Assembly (NCBI RefSeq): GCF_001984715.1
Contig: NZ_MSPR01000017.1
Coordinates: 1 to 41,629 of the forward strand
Reading direction: 5' to 3'
Origin: Streptococcus azizii
GTDB lineage: Bacteria; Bacillota; Bacilli; Lactobacillales; Streptococcaceae
Length of the DNA: 41,629 nucleotides
Below the pieces are notes generated by a model that searched no databases, was not told the origin of the DNA, and saw only the letters and a program-made list of their open reading frames with translations. How positions within the stretch are numbered: the first letter of the stretch is position 1; each line of letters starts with the position of its first letter. Shown piece after piece: positions 8,205 through 15,555 of this stretch. Position numbers and translations under genes: made by a program.

Positions 8205-9869
8205 GTGTCCTACCACAACCATGGGACAGGGGATACGTATCAGTACCTATTGACGACACAAAGAGGTAGCGTTACTGGCTTGACCAAGGACGGGCAATCC
8301 GTTGCGTCCAGCAAGTACCAACTCTATGGAGCTACCCAGTCTAGCACAGACGAGACAGGCGACCCGTATGTCTACAATGGTGAGGCCAGAGATAGTACAG
8401 GAATGGATTATCTCAGAGCAAGGTACTATGATAGCCAGGCAGGAACGTTCTTGACCGAGGATAGCTACCAAGGTGAGCTAGATGACCCACTCAGTCAGAA
8501 TCGCTACAGTTATGTCCACAACAACCCAGTCAACTACACCGACCCGAGTGGACACTTCTGGAAGAGCATTAAGAGGGCGGCAAGCAACGCTTGGAATGGT
8601 GTGAAGAGAGCAGCAGGCAATGCCTGGAATGCAACCAAGGAATTTGTAGGGAATGCCTGGAATGCGACTAAGACCTTTGTAGGGAATGCTTGGAATGCGA
8701 CTAAGGAATTTGTAGGGAATGTTTGGAACACAGCCACAAACTGGTTTGGCAATCAAGTGAACGGGGTGTACCAGGCAGGCCAACAGGTCTATCATAGTGC
8801 AAGTAGCTATGCCCAAGCCCAGTACCAGCAGATGCAGGCGCAGGTTCAAGCTCAACAACTCCAAGCTGTTCGCCATGAATATGCCCAAGCAACGGGTATC
8901 AAGGGAACGCCTAAGAGTCGAGAGGCTAGAAACCTCCTTCGGAACTGGGGTGCTGCCCTTGCCAAGACCTTGAGACATGTGTGTACGACAGCCAAGCGAG
9001 TCGGCAAGCAAATTGTGAAAGCTGTCAAGAAGATTGACTGGAAGAAGGTAGCTGTTACAGCAGGTGCTATTGGTGTGGGTGTCGCCCTCACGGTAGCAAC
9101 AGGCGGATTGGGAGCCTCAATCGCTATGGCGATTGGAGGAGCTGCCTCAGGGGCTATCATATCTGGATACGATGCCTACAGCTCTGGCAAACGTGGTTGG
9201 GCATTAGCAGGAGCGATTGGAAAAGGAGCAGGCTTAGGCGCGATTACTGGTTTAGTGGGTGGCTCAGTGATGGGAGCAGGCTCAGGTATTGCGACGAGTA
9301 TCACCCAGAATATTGGGAATCAGACAGTTCGTCACATAGCCAAGGCTGGTATCGAAGCAGGTATTGAAACAGCTATTGACACAGGTCTTGATGTCGCAAC
9401 AGGCAATCAGATTACTGGTCAAACAGTAGCCATGAATTTTGCCTATAACCTCGTCAGCAATGGAGCAGGTAGTGTCTCTTCTAAGAAAGCCCCTAAGGCG
9501 GAGGTTAATACTAGTAAGCCCCAAAATGGTAATTTAAAATCAAACACTCCTGGTTTTGAAAATTGGTTGAATAAAGGAAACGCAGATAATACAGTATATC
9601 TAGGCATAAAAAACGGAGAACCTGTTTATACGGGTATTACAAAACAACCATTAGATTCACGTTTAGGTCAACACGTTCGTTCAGGAAAAGACATAGATTA
9701 TTTAGAGCCTATTTATGAAGATTTAACGAGAAATCAAGCAAGAGCTATGGAACAAAATTTATTAGATAACCCCATCGGAAATTCTAATCAACTAAATAGA
9801 ATCAATAGTATCAGTTCTAAAAATAAATATTACAATGATGCTATGAACTGGGCACAAAAAAATAGATAG
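8205..9869 (+). CDS. 5'-truncated Rhs protein with GIY-YIG nuclease-like toxin tip
   Basis: The frame begins inside the Rhs core (SYHNHGTGDTYQYL) just after a TAG at about 8180. GTG 8205 is the first possible start and has no convincing ribosome site. It carries only the last ~115 residues of the core (YLRARYYDSQAGTF, NPVNYTDPSGH), three FVGN(A/V)WN repeat units, the hydrophobic region and the linker KAEVNTSKP (about 9495-9525). Up to that linker the DNA is almost identical to bases 4240-5570 of the full gene. The toxin (from about 9530) reads VYLGIKNGEPVYTGITKQPL, then SRLGQH and ARAMEQNLL. This matches a GIY-YIG fold: two Tyr/Gly strands, Arg on the helix and a metal-binding Glu. A DNA-cleaving toxin is likely. 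Lacking the YD shell it is probably not a functional exported effector; it looks like a spare tip for recombination. Confidence 0.85.
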   Translation: MSYHNHGTGDTYQYLLTTQRGSVTGLTKDGQSVASSKYQLYGATQSSTDETGDPYVYNGEARDSTGMDYLRARYYDSQAGTFLTEDSYQGELDDPLSQNRYSYVHNNPVNYTDPSGHFWKSIKRAASNAWNGVKRAAGNAWNATKEFVGNAWNATKTFVGNAWNATKEFVGNVWNTATNWFGNQVNGVYQAGQQVYHSASSYAQAQYQQMQAQVQAQQLQAVRHEYAQATGIKGTPKSREARNLLRNWGAALAKTLRHVCTTAKRVGKQIVKAVKKIDWKKVAVTAGAIGVGVALTVATGGLGASIAMAIGGAASGAIISGYDAYSSGKRGWALAGAIGKGAGLGAITGLVGGSVMGAGSGIATSITQNIGNQTVRHIAKAGIEAGIETAIDTGLDVATGNQITGQTVAMNFAYNLVSNGAGSVSSKKAPKAEVNTSKPQNGNLKSNTPGFENWLNKGNADNTVYLGIKNGEPVYTGITKQPLDSRLGQHVRSGKDIDYLEPIYEDLTRNQARAMEQNLLDNPIGNSNQLNRINSISSKNKYYNDAMNWAQKNR

Positions 9870-9878
9870 GAGTAAAGA

Positions 9879-10475
9879 ATGACATTTGTTAATTTATTTA
9901 AACAACGACGTGATATAAAAGTTAATAGTCTGCCAAAAGAAATTCAAAAAAAGTTAAAAGATTTTGAAGAGAAAAGTTCAAATGAGTATCAATTCAGCAT
10001 CATTAGTCCTTGTAGTAAAAATCCTATGGTAGGTGACATATTTGTATTTTCTCCTCAAAAAAACAAATATTTTTTTGGTAGAGTTTTAGAGGCTAACATA
10101 GAATCTAAGACAAGTAAGTTCTTTAATCATAAGAATGTTATCATTCTCTTTAATCAGAAAACTAAACATTTAAATTTAGATGATTTTAGTATTGATTATC
10201 ATACTATGCTTGGTAACCCGATGATAGTAGATAATGCTTACTGGGAAAAAGGATATTTTCATACTCTTGGGAACATTCCGCTTACTCATGATGAAGAGGA
10301 ATTAGATTATGGTTTTTATAAAATTCATCCGAGGGGAAATTTATTTTGTACTGCATCTGGAGATTTATTAGATTCGGAGCCACGATTACTAGGTCTGTAT
10401 GCTGTTTCTACTATTACTGGTGTTGCAGCAGAAATTACTCGAGAGTTTATAATACTTTCCGAGAATAAAGTCTGA
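9879..10475 (+). CDS. Imm26-like immunity protein
   Basis: A 198-residue protein 9 bases after the GIY-YIG toxin cassette, with AGGAG at 9868-9872 serving its ATG at 9879. It contains GDIFVFSPQKNKYFFGRVL, GNPMIVDNAYWEKGYFHT and a C-terminal GLYAVSTITGVAAEI. This pattern (GDIF...Y.FGRV, then a W..GYF block) fits the Imm26 immunity family as I know it; an HMM search would settle it. No membrane segment or signal peptide. By position it should neutralise the GIY-YIG-like toxin. It is strongly AT-rich, like the toxin half and unlike the Rhs core. Confidence 0.75.
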   Translation: MTFVNLFKQRRDIKVNSLPKEIQKKLKDFEEKSSNEYQFSIISPCSKNPMVGDIFVFSPQKNKYFFGRVLEANIESKTSKFFNHKNVIILFNQKTKHLNLDDFSIDYHTMLGNPMIVDNAYWEKGYFHTLGNIPLTHDEEELDYGFYKIHPRGNLFCTASGDLLDSEPRLLGLYAVSTITGVAAEITREFIILSENKV

Positions 10476-10694
10476 TACAAGTAAATTACTAATTGTTAGT
10501 TAACTACAACCTGTTGAAAGAGTGATTATATAAATAATAAGCTATGTTTTAATTGTTTGTATCAACCAATCGGAGTAGGATATTGATCTAGAGGTAGGTA
10601 ATATTATTGATATTATGAATAATGTAAAAGTAGCTTATATATTGTAGTGTATTTGATTTATTCTAGTAACGAAATTATTCATAGAGCTATGACC
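10476..10694. other. AT-rich spacer without genes
   Basis: 219 bases between the Imm26-like gene and the second structured repeat. It is AT-rich, with no frame of note, no clear promoter and no terminator hairpin. I see nothing further in it. Confidence 0.6.
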
Positions 10695-10834
10695 CGTGGT
10701 GCTGTAGGCGATTGAGCTAGTCATCGAGGACGTTGAAAACGCTGGAGACTGTTTTATCGTTTTCCGTCCTCTCTCGCCTAGCTCCCTGCCCACCTATGGA
10801 GATACTCTCCATAGGTGTTTTTGACATCACCACG
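10695..10834 (+). repeat. Rhs-cassette structured repeat, copy 2 (most complete)
   Basis: A 140 bp element from CGTGGTG (10695-10701) to CACCACG (10828-10834). Predicted helices: the terminal repeats; GAGCTAG (10714-10720) with CTAGCTC (10778-10784); GGACG (10728-10732) with CGTCC (10765-10769); GAAAACG (10735-10741) with CGTTTTC (10758-10764); and CACCTATGGAG (10791-10801) with CTCCATAGGTG (10807-10817). Together these form a closed three-way-junction shape. The third copy at 14013 keeps the first inner helix; copy 1 has lost both sides of it. The open frame of the following truncated Rhs gene begins inside this repeat. Confidence 0.88.
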
Positions 10835-13142
10835 AAAATTGCTTAGCTGGTCATGGCAAAGTACAACAGGGAAGAAGCAGATTTGCCTAAGACGACACAA
10901 CCACTTGACCCAGCTCGAGACCAAGGACTGCACAACGACCTATACCTACGACAAGAACGGCAACCGGATTTCGTCTCAGAAGAATGATGAGAAGCTAGAC
11001 TATATCTACGATACGGAAAACCGTCTATTAGCTGTCAAGGACAAGGCAGGCCTCTTGTTTGCGGCATTGTATGATGGGGATGATAACCGGGTCTTTACCG
11101 CCAGCCGTAAGGAAGGCAAGCACAGCTATCAGCTCTTCAAGCGAGAAGAGAAGAAGAAATCACCGCATACCGCTCCAAATGGGGAGGCACATAGCCTCTT
11201 CTGGTATGGCTTTAGCCAGAATGTCTTACAAGCCTTATCCAGTCTCCCTCAGACCATTGGGACTATCTGGCATGCGATGTTTGACGATGTCTCCACTGCC
11301 TACCATAAGAAGGTGGCCAAAGACCGAGCCAACGAGGAGGGCTTGGTGGTCAATCCACCCGACCTAGGAAACCTCCCGGGTGAGGGAGAGGTGACCTATA
11401 CCAGCGAAGTCAAAGAGGTTCTGATTCCTTACACCACACGGGAAGATAGCTTCCACTACTATGAAGAGCGCAATTATGTCAATGACGTCAACCGCCAGCA
11501 CACCGAGGTTCTCCAGACCTATGACCGGGAACTAAAAGCCCGTGAAACCTACACCTATGGACAAGGTAGAAGTTCCTATCATAACCATGGAATAGGGGAT
11601 ACCTATCAGTACCTGACCAACCAAGCAGGGTCTGTGACAGGCTTGACCAAGGACGGACAAGCGGTAGCGTCCAGCAAGTACCAACTATACGGTTCCACTA
11701 AGGACAGTACAGACGAAACAGGCAACCCGTATGCCTACAATGGGGAGGCTAGAGATGGTACAGGACTGGACTACCTACGGGCGAGGTATTATGATAGTCA
11801 GGCAGGAACGTTCTTGACTGAGGATTCCTACTCTGGTAGCCGAAGCAATCCGCTTAGTCAGAACCGCTATGCCTATGTGCAGAACAACCCAGTCAACTAT
11901 ACTGACCCAAGCGGGCATATGTGGAATCCACTTCAGCAGTTATGGAATGGCGCGAAGAAACTCGGAAATAATCTGTGGAATGGTGCTAAGAGTCTTTATC
12001 ATAAGACGGAGAGCTTTGTAGGGAATCTATGGAATGCGGGTCAGAATTTGGCGAGCCGTTCGTGGGATAAGCTGACATCGTTTGTTTCTGGTGGCAAGAG
12101 TTCGAGTTCGGGACATCCCTCAAGGCAGAGTGGTCCACGATTTGTAAGGAATCAGAGTTATTCCAGCTATCAATGGGTGACTGGAAATACTTATCACCCT
12201 CAGCGAACAGTGCTCAATCGCTGGCAAGAGGCAAGAGTGTCTGGTTTATCTACCCATAATTGGGGTACATCTAAAACGCGAGAAGCCCAGAATATTGATC
12301 GTAACTGGAGCAAATCCTTAGAGGAAACGATACGTCATGTTTGCAATCCGAAAACGACCAAGGCGAAGGATAAGGGTAAGTCTCCTAAACCTATCAGCTT
12401 TGGAGGTGGCGGAGTTGCCAGCTGGGAAGGCACAGGTGGTCCAAGTTCTCGCTATCAGCCGAATGCTAGTGATGGAACTAGGAGAGATAACCGAACAAAT
12501 GAACAGATACTAGCAGATCATCAATGGAAGTGGAATGCGACAGTTAATGCCCTTAAGATACTTGGTGGGGAACTATCAGGCTTATATAATGCCAAGCGTC
12601 TTTGGACAGGGAAAGACCCTGTCACAGGCGAAAAAGCTAACCGCTGGTGGGCAGGCTTAGGTCTAACTCTTGATGTGGCGACTTACGTGATTCCGATTGC
12701 CAAATTAGGGAAGTTAGGAAAGGCAGGACTCAAAGCTGGAAAAGTTATTGATACAGTTGATGATGTCAGTGATGCCTCTAAAGCCCTAAAAGCTGTGGAT
12801 GCGGTGGATGACACCAAAGATTCTCTGAAAGTTGCAGAGGCAGTGGATGATGTATCGAAAGGATATACACCTCCTAAAGGAGGTGGAGGGATAACCTCAA
12901 CCATAAAGATTGGAGATAAGACAATCAATTTCGGTCATGGAGGAAGGCATTTAGAAGGAACAAGATATACGATAGCAGATGTTAGTAAAGCTATTGCGGA
13001 TGATCTTACTAGTAATCCTCTAAAAGTTGGAGAGTATAGAGTGAAGGATATTGTCATAGACGGTACAATATTTAGATACAAAGCTAAGGCATTAGATAAT
13101 AATCTAATAAATGTTGGGACATTCTATCCTGTTTCAAAATAG
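10815..13142 (+). CDS. 5'-truncated Rhs protein with PT-TG-like region and unidentified toxin tip
   Basis: The frame opens with a GTG inside the structured repeat and gives ~27 unrelated residues before Rhs sequence appears at HNHLTQLETKD (about 10900). From there to NPVNYTDPSGH (about 11925) it is nearly identical to bases 3570-4590 of the full gene. It then diverges: WNGAKKLGNNLWNG segments, a KTREAQNIDRNWSKSLEETI block, and a stretch (LSGLYNAKRLWTGKDPVTGE then hydrophobic) resembling a PT-TG pre-toxin domain. The tip reads INFGHGGRHLEGTRYTIADV, later VKDIVIDGTIFRYKAKALD and NVGTFYP. The His/Arg/His/Thr cluster suggests an RNase-type toxin, but I cannot name the family. The true start is uncertain, and the protein lacks the YD shell, so it is probably a silent donor cassette. 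Confidence 0.8.
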   Translation: MFLTSPRKLLSWSWQSTTGKKQICLRRHNHLTQLETKDCTTTYTYDKNGNRISSQKNDEKLDYIYDTENRLLAVKDKAGLLFAALYDGDDNRVFTASRKEGKHSYQLFKREEKKKSPHTAPNGEAHSLFWYGFSQNVLQALSSLPQTIGTIWHAMFDDVSTAYHKKVAKDRANEEGLVVNPPDLGNLPGEGEVTYTSEVKEVLIPYTTREDSFHYYEERNYVNDVNRQHTEVLQTYDRELKARETYTYGQGRSSYHNHGIGDTYQYLTNQAGSVTGLTKDGQAVASSKYQLYGSTKDSTDETGNPYAYNGEARDGTGLDYLRARYYDSQAGTFLTEDSYSGSRSNPLSQNRYAYVQNNPVNYTDPSGHMWNPLQQLWNGAKKLGNNLWNGAKSLYHKTESFVGNLWNAGQNLASRSWDKLTSFVSGGKSSSSGHPSRQSGPRFVRNQSYSSYQWVTGNTYHPQRTVLNRWQEARVSGLSTHNWGTSKTREAQNIDRNWSKSLEETIRHVCNPKTTKAKDKGKSPKPISFGGGGVASWEGTGGPSSRYQPNASDGTRRDNRTNEQILADHQWKWNATVNALKILGGELSGLYNAKRLWTGKDPVTGEKANRWWAGLGLTLDVATYVIPIAKLGKLGKAGLKAGKVIDTVDDVSDASKALKAVDAVDDTKDSLKVAEAVDDVSKGYTPPKGGGGITSTIKIGDKTINFGHGGRHLEGTRYTIADVSKAIADDLTSNPLKVGEYRVKDIVIDGTIFRYKAKALDNNLINVGTFYPVSK

Positions 13143-13156
13143 AAGGAGAATTTACT

Positions 13157-13537
13157 ATGTTTAGAAAATTAAATCAGCTAGAACTGAAATGGTTTAAATT
13201 ATTACTAGATTCCTTTTTTGAAGGAAAAGAAATTATTGCTACACAACTAGAGGATGCTGTAGTTGTTGCTGAAATTTTGGAGCCGATTATCTCTTTAAAA
13301 TTGAAAACAACATCAAAGCTTATATTTCCGTACGAGGAGAGAATTCCTGCACAGATGTTAGTTTTTCAACCTGATGGGGATAGTATTGATTTTCTTCTAC
13401 ATGTTGTTGATGGTTTTATTGATGAGTTAGAAGTCTATTCTACTAGTGGGAAATCAATTAGTCCAAATAGTATTTTGCTAGAGGATATTAGATACAATAC
13501 TTTTTCTAAACCAGGCAGTTATTTTTATGACGATTAA
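13157..13537 (+). CDS. Putative immunity protein (DUF6984-like), first of a tandem pair
   Basis: A 126-residue protein 14 bases after the preceding toxin, with a strong AGAAGGAG site (13141-13148) and ATG 13157. Sequence features: LNQLELKWFKLLLDSFFEGK at the start, a central YEERIPAQMLVFQPDG, then IDFLLHVVDGFIDELEVYS. It reminds me of DUF6984 proteins, which are often found behind toxins; moderate certainty. The next gene at 13605 is a clear paralogue aligned over its whole length. Likely the cytoplasmic antidote of the preceding Rhs tip. Confidence 0.75.
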   Translation: MFRKLNQLELKWFKLLLDSFFEGKEIIATQLEDAVVVAEILEPIISLKLKTTSKLIFPYEERIPAQMLVFQPDGDSIDFLLHVVDGFIDELEVYSTSGKSISPNSILLEDIRYNTFSKPGSYFYDD

Positions 13538-13604
13538 AGAGCAGTGTAAGGCATACGAGATTTTAATTTATTATATCTCAATATATTAAGGTTAGTAGAA
13601 AGAA

Positions 13605-13967
13605 ATGCTGATGAGAAATTTCAATACTATAGAGCAGAAATGGCTTAATTTAATGCTTGATGTAAATTTTTTAGGAAAGGATATTTTGAAGAAACAAGTA
13701 TCAACAGCTGTTATAATAGATGAAGAAATCAATTTTTCAAATTATTCTTTGATATTAAGGACAGAATCATCTACCCCTTATCCGTTTGGTGAACGTGTAC
13801 CACTAATTATGCAGGCTTATCAACCTAGTGGTATTCCTATTGAATTCTTGCTTCACGTTGTTAATAGTTTTATTGCTGAATTTGAAGTGTATAATGCGGC
13901 AGGAGATGAACTAGATATAAATCAGATTAGCTTAGAAGATATTAAATTTGAAATTAGAGTTCAATGA
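13605..13967 (+). CDS. Putative immunity protein, paralogue of the preceding gene
   Basis: A 120-residue protein, alignable with the previous gene over its full length: FNTIEQKWLNLMLDVNFLGK matches LNQLELKWFKLLLDSFFEGK; GERVPLIMQAYQPSG matches EERIPAQMLVFQPDG; IEFLLHVVNSFIAEFEVY matches IDFLLHVVDGFIDELEVY. Two starts are possible, ATG 13605 and ATG 13611; the second aligns better with the paralogue, and only a weak AGAAAG lies upstream. The divergence is large, so this is either an old duplication or an antidote against a different toxin allele gathered at the same place. Cytoplasmic; immunity role inferred from family and position. Confidence 0.72.
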   Translation: MLMRNFNTIEQKWLNLMLDVNFLGKDILKKQVSTAVIIDEEINFSNYSLILRTESSTPYPFGERVPLIMQAYQPSGIPIEFLLHVVNSFIAEFEVYNAAGDELDINQISLEDIKFEIRVQ

Positions 13968-14012
13968 ATAGCTTCTATTTTGTCTAGTGTTAGCAGAAGC
14001 AAAATGATATTC

Positions 14013-14112
14013 CGTGGTGCTGTAGGCGATTGAGCTAGTCATCGAGGACGTTGAAAACGTTGGAGGTGACTCAATCGTTTTCCGTCCTCTCTTGCCTAGC
14101 TCCCCGCCCATC
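14013..14112 (+). repeat. Rhs-cassette structured repeat, copy 3 (right-truncated)
   Basis: This copy starts with the same CGTGGTGCTGTAGGCGATTG and keeps the GAGCTAG/CTAGCTC, GGACG/CGTCC and GAAAACG/CGTTTTC helices. It stops at about 14112 before the 11 bp hairpin and the right terminus. What follows at once is a C-terminal scrap of a toxin gene, so a deletion has removed the right part of the repeat together with nearly all of an Rhs cassette. Confidence 0.85.
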
Positions 14113-14225
14113 TAAATAATAATTATAGTACCGTTCGCATTAATACGGTAGGAATTAATCATGGTGAATTTGGTAAATGGCGAGGTAATTATTGGAAGAA
14201 TAGAGCAAATAATTTCATTCCGTAA
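14109..14225 (+). pseudogene. C-terminal scrap of a lost Rhs toxin
   Basis: In frame with the TAA at 14223 the sequence reads STVRINTVGINHGEFGKWRG then NYWKNRANNFIP. It has no start and follows the truncated structured repeat directly. The His/Glu/Trp/Arg-rich sequence looks like the end of a nuclease-type toxin, but I cannot name the family. It lies 24 bases before a SUKH immunity gene, the usual spacing for toxin and antidote. I read it as the surviving tail of a toxin whose cassette was deleted. Confidence 0.6.
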
Positions 14226-14249
14226 TATTGAGTTAGAGGGAAGAATAAG

Positions 14250-14711
14250 ATGAATAATTACGAAAAGGCAAAGTTACTGATTATAGAGAATATAGATGTG
14301 ATAGATTATTTTGGTAAATGTCCTAATTATATTATAGAGTTAGCAGAAAGAACATTGGGGGTGATATATCCAAAAGATTATCGTGATTTTGTTAGTAATT
14401 TTGGAGCTGGTAATTTTGGTTCTTCAGAGATTTATGGTGTTTTTAGAGAAGATTTTTCAAACTCTGGGGTTCCTGATTCAGTGTGGTTGACTCTTTTAGA
14501 AAGGAAAGATATAGATTTTCCTGAGCACTTGGTAATAATCCATGTATTAGGCAATGGAGAACTATTTTGCTTTGATTATAATCGGTTAAATTTAAATGGA
14601 GAACCTATGATTGTATCATTTACACCAAATAGAAATGATTATGAATTAGTATATGATAGTTTTGGTGATTTCCTTTTAGATATTGTTACTAGGGAATTAG
14701 AGACAAAATAG
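14250..14711 (+). CDS. SMI1/KNR4 (SUKH) family immunity protein
   Basis: A 153-residue protein, ATG 14250 with GAGGGA at 14236-14241. It shows the SUKH pattern: an early helix, then LAERTLGVIYPKDYRDFVSN leading into FGAGNFGSSEIYGVF, a central FPEHLVIIHVLGNGELFCFD and a C-terminal YELVYDSFGDFLLDIV. SUKH proteins are well-known antidotes, often to nuclease toxins, and act in the cytoplasm. Here the matching toxin survives only as a tail of about 35 residues just upstream, so this is an orphan antidote. It probably still protects against relatives carrying the intact toxin. Family assignment is firm; the specific target is unknown. Confidence 0.88.
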   Translation: MNNYEKAKLLIIENIDVIDYFGKCPNYIIELAERTLGVIYPKDYRDFVSNFGAGNFGSSEIYGVFREDFSNSGVPDSVWLTLLERKDIDFPEHLVIIHVLGNGELFCFDYNRLNLNGEPMIVSFTPNRNDYELVYDSFGDFLLDIVTRELETK

Positions 14712-14734
14712 AAAAATCTGTTGTAACTAACCAT

Positions 14735-15001
14735 ATGAGGATAAATATAGAAATGTTTGAAAAACAAGCAGCAAATCTCATTTTAAAATTATTACCCAAA
14801 AAAGGAATTAAGAATGGAGCTGAAATAGATTTAATAGCGTCTGAAATACAGTTGATGATGGAATCTTGTGATACAAGAGTCCCATTTTTTCCGACATATC
14901 CTAGGATAATAATAGATTCATGGAATTTTGATGATGAGTTAGGACTAGAGTTACTAAGATTAAATGAGTATTATAAAAGAATAATATCTGAATGGAAGTA
15001 G
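14735..15001 (+). CDS. Small unknown protein at the end of the immunity cluster
   Basis: An 88-residue protein, ATG 14735; ATG 14753 (MFEKQAANLILKLLPKKG) is an alternative. Neither has a strong ribosome site. The sequence runs through EIDLIASEIQLMMESCDTR and PFFPTYPRIIIDSWNFDDEL to a helical end. No family is recognised. It follows the SUKH gene by 23 bases and shares its AT-rich composition, so another orphan antidote is the most economical guess. No membrane segment or export signal. Confidence 0.5.
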   Translation: MRINIEMFEKQAANLILKLLPKKGIKNGAEIDLIASEIQLMMESCDTRVPFFPTYPRIIIDSWNFDDELGLELLRLNEYYKRIISEWK

Positions 15002-15555
15002 TGTGTACGAATATCCTAATCTGGTATTTTGAGGATTGTAATAATGGGAGTGATAAGTTAGAATAATTGTTTGAAATGCAACAAATGGATTTTTATGATT
15101 TAAAATAGACCAGATGTTAGTTTTTAAATCATAATTATAATATCAGTGTATTTCCGTAGTATTATCTGCTTTGTTGTAGTAAAGTACGACAGAGACTAAG
15201 GAGCTCTACTTATTCATTCTTTATTCGTAAAATTAAGATAAAAAATAGGACATGGATACATTTTTTATAGAAACATGCTATAATAGAACTGTCAAGATAA
15301 AGCATTAGTCAGGAAGATACCGAAATTCTTCAAGCGACCAAGCGGTCTTTTTGATGAGAAGTGGTATTCTATAACTAAAACCTTTAAACAGTTGCGGTAG
15401 TTGTAAGGGTAAGAGACTCAAAGGAATATTCCTCTCCTTTTGGATAGCCCGTTTATTGCACGGTAAAAGATAATCAGAATCATTTAGATTTTCATTTATA
15501 GTCATTTAGTTTATACCTAAAGGTAGCCACAGCTGTAATTGGCTAAAGCTGAGAA
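15002..15555. other. Gene-free region with a copied promoter block
   Basis: I find no convincing gene here. Bases 15235-15291 repeat the promoter block seen at 8099-8157 (AAGATAAAAAATAGGA, then extended -10 TGCTATAAT at 15276-15284, then GAACTGT). Nothing codable follows it, so it looks like a relic of a lost cassette. A 66-codon minus-strand frame at 15305-15505 has no homology I recognise and no clear ribosome site, and I do not call it. Confidence 0.55.

Noticed and set aside
10815..10895. Residues before HNHL in the third Rhs copy as true protein start
   Set aside because: They are encoded by the repeat end and junction sequence, unrelated to Rhs, with no ribosome site.
15305..15505. 66-codon minus-strand frame (LLPLQLPQLFKGFSYRIP...)
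   Set aside because: No recognised family, no clear ribosome site, and it lies in a repeat-derived region.
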